Source: Tetraselmis striata
Taxonomy: Eukaryota; Chlorophyta; Chlorodendrophyceae; Chlorodendrales; Chlorodendraceae
Direction of reading: 5' to 3'
Assembly: GCA_006384855.1 (NCBI GenBank)
Contig: VCJN01003541.1
Coordinates: forward strand, 94,553 to 158,552
DNA: 64,000 bases
This document shows positions 11,201 to 22,478 of the stretch, piece by piece. Within the stretch, counting starts at the first letter, position 1. Each line of letters opens with the position of its first letter. A program made the position numbers and the translations under genes. Below the pieces are notes generated by a model that was not told the origin of the DNA, made no database searches, and was given only the letters and a program-made list of their open reading frames with translations.

Positions 11201-12034
11201 GCCGGGAAGTGACGCTCCGGTGACGCCTTGATCGACGTGGCACGTTCTGGTGCGAGTATTTAGCGTTACGCGTTACGCAAGCGTCTTCTATCCTTCGACC
11301 CTTACCCTCGCCGCCTGTCCTCTCAGCTCACCGCCGCCTCGGCGCAGCATACGACCCGGCAAAACCGGGGCGTGCGGCGGGGATACTACTTGTGGGGTCA
11401 TGCTGCCCGATCCTTTGGCGGCGATGGCGGCGGTGGGTGTGGATCTTGCGCATTGTGCTGCGACGAAAAGCCGCGCCGGGGGTCATACATGCGTTACGCG
11501 TAACGTGTTTGGGGGGTTTTTTCATTTGTTTTCTCCCCAAAAAAGTATCCGTTACGGTTTGTGACGAGTATTCCGGTATACTCGTCACGCCGGGAAGTGA
11601 CACTGCGGTGACGCCTCAATCTGCGTACGTAGCACGTTCTGGTACAAGTATTTAGCGTTACGCGTTACGCAAGCGTCTTCTATCCTTCGCCCCTTAGCGA
11701 TGTCGCTACTCGACATGACTGACGAGATGGGCCGAGTGAAAATATTGCGATCTATACAGTGGTACAAAAAACCCGAGGCGAAGTTCTCCAGTCGTTGCGC
11801 AAGTCTGCACAGCAGCAGCCTAAATCGACAACCATGACATCAACGCTCTCGAGATCTTGCTTCATGGGATACCCGAGATGCTGGGGCAAATCGGTTTAAA
11901 GTTCGACACGCATGTATGACTAATGTATGTCGTGCAGCAGCTTAAGTGTCGACTTCGTCACCGGTGGCCGTCGCATAAAAATGTAATGCTGATCAACGAC
12001 CTGCTACTACGATCGAGTTCGTCATTGCAGGAGC

Positions 12035-13413
12035 AAGGGGTGCGTTGCCAAATATTTTTTTGTTCATCGGACGGCTGCCGATAACACGATGAGACTTCCA
12101 GCGTGGCATTCCGCGCTCGGAATAGCTCCAAGCCCTAGTCCCAGCCCCGAGCTAAGCCTGGGTGTCCAAGCAGGCCCATGAGCTGCCGACGGGCAGCTCC
12201 CGCGGTCGTGGTGACAGCCGGGGGCGCACGGGCGTTGTCATGTCCAGAGCCACGGCGTTGCTTCTAAGCGGGAGGCCTTGGCAAGGCGAAAGGTTTGCAA
12301 AGCCAAGCACCAAAGCTAGCAACTCACTGAAGCAACTCACTTGAGCATGCTTGTACTGTTGCGCCACGAGGTGGCTCTTTGAGACATGGCGGCCATCGAG
12401 AAATAAGATCGTCGCAGCTTACGCTGGAGACGCCGACAACGAGCCGAAGTGACACCCGGCAGTCGTGCACTTTGTACGTGACATGGTTGGTATCCCTATG
12501 TTCTGATATGGTGCAGTTGCCATATCGTCGGTGCGCCGACTCGTGGCATTTCCGCAGCCATCTCACGAGGCCGCCGCTTGTCGTTGGCAACCGCTCCGGT
12601 GCATTCTCCGCGCTCGGTGATGTGTGTTCGCAACGAGGCAACCGACACGTTTAGGTGGCGTTATGTGCTAGAGCAGTGCATTTCGTTGTCGTTGCCCCCG
12701 AGCGCTGCGCCACACTTTTCTGTTTTTAGCGCGCTGCTAGCCGCAGCCGAGCCCCTGAGGCGCTTCTTCCCGTTGGGCATGCCTGAGCAGAGAAACTAGC
12801 GGGCCAGCCACCCCTGCTCGTCAACTACGGCCGCGCGCTGTAGAGTCGCAGTAGCCCTCTATACATCGAGTGTTGCATAGTGAAATACCGCCGACATAGC
12901 CCCGTTTATTGAGCGCCTTTCACTTGAAACGAAATAACATTGCGTTGCAATGGCTCACGGGGCCGGGGATGGTGCACTATGCTCGCAAGTCGAAGGGCTA
13001 CATACCCTGCGTCGTCGTTTTCCCGTGAACTGTTGCGCGCGCCCCACAGACTTAACCGGCGAAGGGAGACATCCACCTCAAGAACGGTGTGTCGCCATGA
13101 AGTGCCGAGGGAATGCGTGCGCAGCCTAGGTTGTAGCGGTACCGCTCGCTAGAGCCCGCCCAGGGACCGATACCTCGCTCGGGTGTGGCAAACCGGAACT
13201 GGGTATATGGCATGCGGTGCTTTGTGATGCCTTTGTGAGCCCCTTGCTCAACGCATCAGGCATGATATATATCGCTGGCTGCGCGCATGCCTGGCTCCCG
13301 CTATGTACCCGTACCCGTCCTGGTTATTGTGTACGAGATCCATTGTGCGAGATCCTCTGTTACGATGTTCCGCCCGTCCGATGAACAGCAGAATATCGGG
13401 CAACGCACCCCTT
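12035..13413. mobile_element. TIR element of unknown superfamily (1.38 kb)
   Basis: The left end reads AAGGGGTGCGTTGCC, then ATATT, then TGTTCATCGGACGG. The right end complemented reads AAGGGGTGCGTTGCC, then ATATT, then TGTTCATCGGACGG. That gives terminal inverted repeats of about 45 bp with a few mismatches and a small length difference. The interior has no recognisable transposase (frames 12379-12654, 12324-12641 and 12940-13152 are unsupported), so it is probably non-autonomous. No clear target duplication. Confidence 0.55.
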
Positions 13414-14569
13414 ACCCCTGGTCCTAGCCGTTCGTAAATCGGCTCAAGTGCATGATCTTCAACGAGAAGCCTGAATTATGTTTACTACTTACTGTGCAAC
13501 AGATGATCGCGGGACGTGACGGAGCGCCGCGACGTTCGCCAAGTATATGCCCCAAGAATATGATGTCATACCGGCAAGATTTCGACAGGATGAGCTAAGC
13601 AACGAGCCGACGAACGTCGAGTGAACGGCGAGCCTGAGTCATCCATCCGGAGCTGCAGAGTTCGGCGCATCGCTCGTTTTGCTAACTAAGGAGAAGCATA
13701 AAGGAGTCGAAGAAGTGTCGACACGCTGATCGACGACCTGTGTTATGGTATTTTCAGTGGCGACCGTTCTCTGGGCGAGTCGCCTCGGCACAACCAAGGT
13801 CAGGACGCACTTTGATCATGATGATGTACCGTCAGATTGTGCTCATGTCCCTTTAATGATGCACCTACATATATCACGTTTACGAATAGTAAGGCAATAT
13901 ATATAGATCCAAAAAGCATACTCGCAACTGCTGCTCGAAAGTGGTCGAGACGTCGTCGAGTAAAATATATCCGTCAAACACTCGCGTCGCAAGGGGCGAT
14001 CGTGGGGCCCGGTTATCATTGCGGGTCCATTACAAAGAGCCCGGTTACTGCAAATATTATAGCAATGTGTTGCACTGCATGCTCCGGCCCGCGCCATCAT
14101 CATTACGACTACTGACTAATCCTTATACGAATGTGATGTAACCGTTGCACACTGACTGCCTTGACAGTTGACACATATGAAACACATACAATACAAGTAA
14201 ACATTGCTACCCCGCATGACGATGATGCGAAATTGCTTCAATTTTGACCGATGATGAGTTTGCGGGTCAACGCGAAATATCAAAGCACTTCGTGCGACGA
14301 TGTAACTGTAATAGTACTGCGGCATACTGACATGATAGTCTATAGCATGTCCAACGTGGAGTCATCGTCCAATGAAAATGCCGCTATGGCTTCAACCGTA
14401 TACACGATAAAACTTGATGCCTCCATCAACATCGTCCGATCACCGATACATAATTGACGGCCACATGTGCAGAGCGAAGGCAATTGATTGTTGCGCGGCT
14501 GCGTGGAAATACTGGATGTTTTGGACTTAAGTGATGTGGATTACAATCGCTAAAACAACCGTGCAGCCG
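13414..14569. other. Gene-free stretch
   Basis: AT-richer than average, with short frames on both strands that lack domains. Confidence 0.45.
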
Positions 14570-16027
14570 GCGCCCGCCGCTAGGCAGCGGCCCATCAGGA
14601 GCGGAGAATCTTGGGTGCGGCAGGCCCGGCGGCACCACCCCCACCTCCAAGTGGTCGGCGCTGGTAACCCCAAAGCCCCGTGCCCGGCTGTTTGCGGCAT
14701 GGGGGCTGAGCGGGGTGGCCGGTTGTGGCGGGTACTTGGATCATGCGACGACCGGGGAGCCCTACGAGGGGCTTTTCATGTAATACTCGTGGTCCCGGTA
14801 GCGCTTGCTGGCGCCGCCGGGCAGCAACCATGTACGGGAGGGGGCTGCTATAAAAAATAATTCATGTACGACCTCGGCCTTGCGGCGGCCTCTCCGAGAT
14901 CCGCCTACGGGTGGGGAGGGGGGTATGTACGACTCGCACGGGGGCAGCCTACTCGCGAGGTTTGTTTGAAATAGAATCGTGTTCTCGCACATCGGTACGA
15001 CCTGCGACCGACCTGCGGAGGATCTAGCGCGCTACCCCCCCCCCCCCCCCCCCCCACCCCTCGTATGTGCTCCACATGTGAATCATTCGAATCCCGGCCT
15101 AGTACAACGGAGTGTTCGGCGGCGCCCTGCGGCCGACGGACCCGTTCGGAACAGCCGGGAAACCCTCAGCCGTCCGCCCGTAGGTGAGAACGGGCGAGGG
15201 CGGCGAGCTCGAGGAGACTGAAGCCCGGCGTTTAAAGGCGGGGCGGGCGTTCAGGGGCGAAGAGGCCGGGCATCCATGGCAGCGACTCAAGGACCAGGGA
15301 ACATGAGCCGGAATGCCCAAAGGAGTCGCAGCCGTGCAGCAGGGGAGCTCAACTGGCGGTCAGCTCGGTCTGACCCTGGACGGGCAGCTACAGCGACGAG
15401 GCGCGATGCGGATACAAGCGGCATGCGGGCGAGCGGGACCGGCATGTTGACCACGGAGCGATGAGACGCGGATGGGGGGGGGGGGGGGGGGGGGTCCAGT
15501 CCCCCTTGGCGATCCTACCGCAAGAGCTCAGGCGGGCGAGATAGAGGCAACATCGACGGACCGCCGCCGAGGTCGGCGGACCGCCACAGCCGGCGTGGTG
15601 GGGCGACCAGTGCCGCCACCTGCGGGATATTTTCAGCGATGGTGGCAGGTGGAGCCAAGACGCAGCACGACGACCGAAGATTGCGCGCGGTGCGTCGTGC
15701 GGTGCTCGGTGCCGGTGCATTACCATTGTACATGAAAACCTTTTCGGGGGCGGGGGCGATTAAGGCATTCGTAATCCCCGTACTGCCAATTAGCGGTAGT
15801 CGCTCGTACTGGCGACCGCCCGCAGTTATCCGAAAATAACATCGCTACTGATAACGTGATGGAAGGAGGCGGGGTTTGGAAACTATAGAGGATGGCCGGT
15901 AGCTTGAGCCGTAATTACACTATGTGTGTTCCCTACTATGGTTAGAGATGGCAGGCCCTGAAAGCAACTCAGTCTGGGCGGTGGAGAGCAGCAGACTAGC
16001 ACGGTGTAATCGATTTCAATTTCAATT
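14570..16027 (+). repeat. Repeat family B, copy 2 (uninterrupted)
   Basis: Direct repeat of 6829-7214 plus 8168-9241 with the same order of landmarks. It holds a C-run near 15037-15055 and a G-run near 15475-15494. It preserves the empty target site of the hAT element at 7215. Its last 140 bp (15888-16027) recur inverted at 16543-16690. Confidence 0.75.
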
Positions 16028-16690
16028 GCACGTGCATCCGACTTGGCCCGAGGTGGCCTGAGTACCGGTAGCGACTGAGTGCCGGCGCTAAGCTCGGCAC
16101 TGCATCCCACTCGCATCGCCAAGTGCCCGGGTCTGCTAAGTGCCCACGACTCGCCAACTCGCTTAGAGCAAGCAAGTGGCGACGGCTGCTGCCCAAGTTG
16201 TTGCCAAAAGTAAGAGCGGCTGAGGGGCTAGTCCTTAGGGTGCTAGAGGTAATGTCGCTCACATCGGCGAGCGGTAGTGTAGCCAATCGCGCGTTCTCTT
16301 ATCACGATGCCCCGACTCATGTGTCGTGCCGTCGCAAAGAGCATGAAGGAGCCTACGGATCACTCGCACTTGTGTTGTTGCTTTTCCACGGATTTGGTTG
16401 CTACTGCGTCCATGAAGGCTCCATGCGTGGAGCACATGCACCACAATGCAAGCACACGATCGACAGTCTCGATCGTTATCGTTGTCACACGAGAGAACTC
16501 GGGGCGGAGCTTGTTGACTACCACCCAAACCACATGCGGCCGTAAATTGAAATTGAAATTGAAAATGATTACAACCGCTAGTCTGCTGCATCCACTGGCT
16601 CAGACTGAGTTGTTCTTAGGGCATGCTATCTCTAACCATGGTAGGGAACACTATAGGTGTAATTACAGCTCAAGCTACCGGCCGTCCTCT
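15888..16690. mobile_element. Fold-back element with inverted ends of about 140 bp
   Basis: 15888-16027 begins AGAGGATGGCCGGTAGCTTG and passes CTATGGTTAGAGAT, CAACTCAGTCTG, GCAGCAGACTAGC and TTTCAATTTCAATT. The complement of 16543-16690 begins AGAGGACGGCCGGTAGCTTG and carries the same landmarks in order. The enclosed frame 16123-16545 (140 codons) has no recognisable domain. The left arm also forms the end of repeat family B, so the fold-back may come from an inverted duplication of that end. Confidence 0.65.
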
Positions 16691-17007
16691 TGTGTGTCCA
16701 AGCCCCTACCTCCTCCACCCTCTAGCGGGCGCTGTAGCTAGGACAGCAACGCCCTCTGCTGCCCTTACCGAAGTCATGCATGTCCGATTCAGAGCTCAGC
16801 AGGTAGGCTTAGGCAGCCAAAGGCGTACCGTCTACATCTACTAAGGTGAGATGGCGGAAGGGAGCTGACCGGAATAGCTAAGTGTTGCTCCGTATTTATC
16901 CACCGCTGAGCCGGCTAGTAGGATTAGTGGGGGCTGCGCTGCCCTAACTCCTTCACTGGAGTAAATAGTATTTGTTATATGTGGCGGGGAAGAACCTGCG
17001 GTGGTAA
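16691..17007. other. Gene-free stretch
   Basis: No repeat or coding sequence recognised. Confidence 0.4.
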
Positions 17008-19893
17008 TCAGCGATTGGGATGTCCCGTGTTTCGGGCGGTGCTGTCATGATTGTGTGATAGCATAGTAGTTGCACAGGTCACAAGGGTTAGTAGTGGCCG
17101 GTGTTCTTGAGTCAGCTGGCATGCTTGTCGTGGCAGTGGATCGCGCGGCCGTTTTTTCTGCGAGCTGCCAGATGGTTGGGCTGCTTCGTCGCCCGTTTCC
17201 ATTCTCTGTCGGAGTCGCGAGTGCCAAAGACGCGGCTTGCTCATGCTGCGGTTGCGGGTGGCGCCGCCTGAGCGGCTGCGACCCATGGGCTTTTTCTTCT
17301 TGTGCTTGGCAGATGCGGCTGCCTTGTCCTTGCCTGCTGGAGAGAGGGGCTGGCGGGGGTGGTGTTCGAGCCGGATCGAGTGGCGCTGGGGGTTACGCAG
17401 TCGATGTGACTCCGCGGTGAGATTGGCGAGTTCGGCCACGAGTGCATGCTGACTGGCTGGGGAGGACAAGGCGAGCAGTTCTGTGGTCTCGGTGGTGAGG
17501 TGCTGAAGCTCAACCAGCCGTAGTTATGTGGTGCCTTCATGTGTGCCTTCGCGGAATGTGAGTTGCGCTGTTGAGCGTTGGGGGGAGTCGAGGGTAACGT
17601 CAGCCACCGTGGTGCCTCCGCTGCTCCGCGCTGGGCGGCGTGCACATCCATGGTGCTGCCGTTCTCCTCGTAGTTCAGTTCAAGCTCGCCCTCGCCTTCC
17701 GCCTGCACTCCGGTCATGGCGGTTGCGGCTGGGGCTGTGGCTGTAGGTGCATGGGCTGGGTGGGCTGCTCCGGGGGCGTGCTCCGTTGCTGTTCGGTTCT
17801 TGTCGATGGCTTCGACGGCATTAGGGATCGCCCCTCGCCTCTGTATCATGTGCTCGAACCCAGGGGCGGAATGTCGTTGACCTGAGGTTTGGCCTGGGCT
17901 GTTGGGGTCGTTGTTAGTGTCAGTTGGGTTGGGCCGGCTGGTGGTGGTGCTTGCGCTTTGCCCGCAGGTCGCCCCTCGGCCGGTACTTGAGCTGGCGCGG
18001 CCTTGATCTTCCCGCTCGATGTCGAGACTGACTTACGCCACTACTACGTTCTGTCAGTTGCGCGGTGCCGCCGATGATGATGTGGTGGTGGGCGGTCAAC
18101 TGTAGGGTGAGAGTGTAGACTGGGCGTCGTTCGGCCGGAGGGTGAGTGATGCTGGAGGGGTCGTTCGAGCCTTCTTACGCATGCCCATCGCTGTGTGTCG
18201 GAGCTAGTTGTGGCCAATGTTATATTGCCGCCGAGTTCTCCCGCCTCCCGGACCGTCTGGCTGAAGGGGTGTATGAGTAGTTCCGAGGGATCGAACTCGG
18301 ACTCCGTGAGGTAGATGACGATGGTGCGGAGGCGTACCGCCCGCAGTAGTGCGACGGGAGAGGTGAGGGCCACTGCCAGGCGTAGGGTGTCCCCGAACTC
18401 CTCGTCCTCTTTGCCGAGGGAGATGGCGCAGAGATTGTCGTCTCCCACGCGCATCAGTTTCGGCCCGGTGTGGTATTGCTGTATCTCGATGCCAGCAACC
18501 ATCATGGTGTCCGTCAGCCACTGGGCGTGCTTCAGCTCCGGGGACGTGTTGATACGCTGGTTGATGGTGGCTGCGATGGCCTCTGCTAGCTGCTCGACCG
18601 TCGGCAGCTCCAGGTTGGCTAGGGGCCCGTGAAGATTGCTCTGGCCGTCAGCACGCATCGGAAGAACTGCTTGGACAGTGATGGGGGCAGCACTCCTTGG
18701 TGTGGGGGTGGGGGGCGAGTCCTCGCGTTCTTCACCGTGTACTACGGCGACCTGGATCACCGCTCGGCCCTGCGTATGGTCGGCAAACGACAGCGCCAGT
18801 ACGGCGTCGCGGCACACATCCTGTAGTAGGCGCGCCGCTTCGGGATCAAGGAGTTCTAGTCGCACCGAGTCGGCCGAGCGGCGGGCCTTCGACACCTCGC
18901 GGACCTCCGGGAGGGCCAATAAGGTGCGGGTCGGGGGGCAGATAATAACGGCGTCGTATGCGTCTGGGTCGGCCTCGTACTCGGCCCATGCTCTCACGCC
19001 GGCGCGTGCCAAGTCGTCCGCTGGCGTTGCCGCCGATTGGTCAACCACCGCTTCGCCAAGTTAGGGTTGGTCGTACGCCGGGAGGAGGCCCTCCGCCAGG
19101 TGCTGCCACATGGCCCCTGAACGAGGGGGAACGGAGCCACACCTTAAGGACCGGTCGCTCGATGTCGTCGAGGTGCGGCGCTCCGAGCAGGCAGGTGGGG
19201 CAGCGACGGTCCTGGCGGTCGAGGATCGCTGTGCCCTCTCCTGTCCATAGGGTCTGCAACACGCTAGCCGCCGTTTCTCGGCGGGCCAGTCGCATGATGA
19301 CGGACCCAGTGGTAGTGGGGAGCATGTTGCCCGTGGATCCGGTTGGGTCAGCGGCGGTGGGATTATTGGGGGGGCGGCGAGTCACCACCCGGACGTTTGT
19401 TGGTAGAATTTGGACTCCGATTTTGGGGCTGACGGTGCGGATCAGATTCGTCACAGTGCGGCCGCGCGACTCTTCGTCCATTGCTTGATGTTGGGCAACC
19501 AGGTCACCGAACAGTAGGTAGGGCCACGTGGGAGGCATCGTCCGTGCCGGCGCGCATGCCGGTTAGGAGCAGGTCGGATGGGCGTTGCAGTACGCGTATG
19601 TGGCGGCGGGTTGTTGTTGGGAGTTGGTTGCCCGCGAATTCTTTTGCAGTTGCGACCGTGCGGATCGTTGGCTGTTGTACTCCGCCGCCCCTCAGCGCGG
19701 CCAAGAAAGTGCCGGCCCCGGCGTCCCGTTGCTCCTCAGATCTGTCGGTGTCCATGGCGGCTGTGGTGGTGTCCTCGTGGAGGTCCTGCTCTTCACGCCA
19801 CTGTGGGCGCAAGCCGGCAGTTGGCCAGGTGGTGGGTCGTCCGGTCGTCGGACCGTCCACCGTTTCGCCGGAGGAACACGCTACCATTACCAA
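17008..19893 (-). pseudogene. Broken chain of minus-strand ORFs, possibly a retroelement ORF1/gag-like region
   Basis: Minus frames follow one another with short overlaps: 19893-19504, 19538-19041, 19048-18044 (334 codons), 17849-17241 and 17469-17008. The overlaps suggest one reading frame broken by indels near 19510, 19045 and 17400. The middle part is a mixed acidic/hydrophobic protein (EYEADPDAYDAVIICPPTR, PTVEQLAEAIAATINQ). The tail is Pro/Ser/Arg-rich with a basic patch (AKHKKKKPMGRSRSGG). This profile, with no enzymatic motif, fits a nucleic-acid-binding ORF1/gag, but I recognise no family. It could also be a degenerate host gene. Confidence 0.4.
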
Positions 19894-20149
19894 TAGGCGC
19901 GCCGGCTCACCCGGATTAAGTACATACGCAGTACTTTGCCCGGTGTTAAGGGCCGGCTGGAAATTGAGAAAGGAGACCGTACCTCTCGCGTCAGTTAGCT
20001 TGTTAGATTATTGTAGCAAATGGTGTTCTGCAAAGCGCCACCGTCCGCCGAACATTTGATGAAGTGCGCATCCGTGCGGCGCGAGGGGCTTAAGGTGGAG
20101 AAGGGAATGGGTGCCTTCACGGTTGTTGCTAAGGTCGCGAGATGGGTCC

Positions 20150-20440
20150 GTATATGTATGCTCGGTATTTGTCGGTACCAATCAAACAATATATACTAAG
20201 TAATGCCATATCATAACGAGGCAGACGATTAGTCTTCTGTTCGACTCTACACAATGACGTTCTTTGCATGTAATCGGCATGGTCTGACTACTAGTGCCGA
20301 CGCCAACCATAGTATATATAGCAGCGGGTGGTGGCAACCTTGTAACCAATTTGTAATTTGTATTCTCAAAACACTGTAGCTTCTCGTCTTTGCACCACCA
20401 CTGCACACCACCTTTGTTTAGATCCCCACAATCTCTAAGC
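20150..20440 (-). repeat. Interspersed repeat family A, copy 3
   Basis: The longest copy. It shares CTCGGTATTTGTC, ATATACTAAGTAATGCCAT, ATAACGAG and AGCGGGTGGTGGCAACCTTG with the copies at 5817 and 6640. Confidence 0.65.
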
Positions 20441-21957
20441 GGGTGAGCTGTCGCAAGTCCTACACCATGTGGGATAGGGAGGGCGCATTTCGTGACTCTC
20501 ATCCCATCGTCTGGCAGCGCGGAAAACACTTCACGGCTTCTACCGACTTCCCACCCACTCCCTCCCTACCCAAGGCTCCCCGCCTAGGTACGCCTCCTCT
20601 CACTCCCCGACAGCTCTCTCACTGATATCTCGCCTCACGCACGCACTGAACCTCTGTGTGTGCACAGAAAATAAGTCCAAGAGGGTCATCACCGAGGAGG
20701 AATCCGACGAGGATATCGAGGACGCGCCGACGCAGACGACACCACACCCATCGCGAAGGCGGCATGCAAGAGGACTCTTCGCATGCCCAAGTAGCTCTTC
20801 TTATGAACTATCTATGTGTCAGATAGAGAACCTCACGACCCTCACGACCTACGTCGGCTAGACCCGGCAACCCCTCAAGCGCCGAGTACAACAGCACCTC
20901 TCCATGCCTCCTCCGAAGATGCGCGACGACATCCTTTACTTCACTACCTCCCGCGATAACTTCACTATATTGCTGTGTCCGCCACCGCACTCTCCCCAAA
21001 ACGCCGACTCTCTCGCAGAGGCTCGCGCCACTTGGTTGAGAATGCAGGGAGAAGCTCTTTATAACGTGTTCGATGGAGCTCCGGGTAGGAACCATTCGCA
21101 CAGCCCGCTACTTCGCAGAATGGCCCAAAAAGCAATTGCAGGGCATCCATTGTAACTACTTTTTCCCCACTTTACTCGCCTTTTCATGATTATTTGTTTC
21201 CCTATGCATCCGATGATTCGCACTCGCATTGAAATACTATGCACACTCACGGAAACATATATATGCAATACAATACAATACACAATATATGCATACACAT
21301 AACATTTCATATTAAATACGTGCTTCCTTTAGACGATAAATACATTCTCAAATGTCTCATTGCAGAAATTTCGAGGCTCTGCCTCATTCACATATCATCA
21401 CTCACAGACTTTAATCGTCCACTTTCCTCTACACATTCCATGCTGCCCTCACTACATGTCCCAATGTAGGCACAAATATTTCAAGTACCTCTCAAACATA
21501 TGCTCATTCGTCACCCAACAAGTTTTCTTTGCAACGTGCGGTGCCAGTACAAAAATCGAGTTATGCTGCCTCATATTTCAGTGTCTGGCTCCACCACCCG
21601 CTGGCACATTTTCCCCTAGCACGGCACCGAACGCCGAAACTCATTATCTTTTACCAAAAAATGTGAATCGATGCATAATAATCGTGTGTTCGATCTGCTG
21701 ATATCAGTGTTGGTACACTATACTGCATACATGTACAATGTAGCTAGGGTATGGCTTAGTACTTTAGAATATGTCATCATTGATGGTCCGTGCTACTAGC
21801 ACAGATCGCGCGCACTAGGCACCGCATCGCATGCCTACATGCGTGCGGTGCCCCAACGGGCTTGGTCACTTCTCTATAGCCAACCAATATGCTGCGCTTC
21901 ATAATCCCTCCATCCCACAATCTCCGGCCCACGCTGGGACCCGCACATGGCGGGTTG
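20441..21957. other. Gene-free stretch, AT-rich in its second half
   Basis: Frames at 20658-20861 and 20904-21155 look weakly protein-like (an acidic EEESDEDIED patch in the first), but no splice model or domain supports a gene. 21150-21780 is AT-rich with short ATACA repeats. Confidence 0.4.
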
Positions 21958-21965
21958 GTAGGGAC

Positions 21966-22246
21966 CAGGGTTGGATTGCAGTATCTATTATTGCACTGCA
22001 GACTGCAGAAACTGCAGCCTGCAGTTTAGCTACTGCACTGCAGATTGCATTACTTCCCGAAAAGGGGTAGCAGTGCAGTTACCCAAAGTGCCCCAAATAT
22101 ATACCCTTCACTGTCCCGCCCTTCCTTGTAATCAACAGTTTTAGTGCTACTACAGCCTGGCTGCACTGCAGCCTGCAGTACTGCAGCATGCACTGCAGCC
22201 TGCCTGCAGCCTGCAGTACTGGAAAGTGGAATGTAGCCGAACCCTG
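21966..22246. mobile_element. Short hAT-type MITE (281 bp) full of CTGCAG motifs
   Basis: Flanked by a perfect 8-bp target duplication GTAGGGAC (21958-21965 and 22247-22254). The element begins CAGGGTT and ends AACCCTG, the same ends as the element at 7215. The interior holds many TGCAG/CTGCAG units on both sides of a unique centre, giving an imperfect long hairpin. Non-coding. Confidence 0.8.
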
Positions 22247-22478
22247 GTAGGGACGTTGCTTACAACAGTTCGGCATCGTCAGTGTCCTCGCCGTCGTTGC
22301 GTGACATGTTATTGTGGTATGAAAAATGATGTTTAATATGAAGTTGTATGAAAGTGGATACTAATATTGACCCCAAATTTATGTGTACTAAAATTTTGAG
22401 TCGACCATCAAACCGCCTCCATAAGTTCACATCACACTACGTGCAAACCCTTCCCCCACCCCGCATAACGCATATCAT

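Larger units (their letters stand above)
10078..11695. repeat. Nested repeat island with inverted termini (L1-L2-R2-R1)
   Basis: Starts at 10078 and at 10529 share AGGGTCGAAGGATAGAAG and a following block of about 450 bp (GCGTAACGCG, AATACTGCGATATGATTGGC, GTCACGCGGGCCGG). Ends near 11302 and 11694 share GCGTTACGCGTTACGCAAGC and GTCTTCTATCCTTCG, the reverse complement of the starts, with blocks of about 390 bp upstream (CATACGACCCGGCAAA, GGATCTTGCGCATTGTG, AAAAAAGTATCCGTTACGG). The result is two starts followed by two ends, with palindromes in L1, R2 and R1. No coding sequence. It is probably a TIR element with tandemly duplicated ends. Confidence 0.7.
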
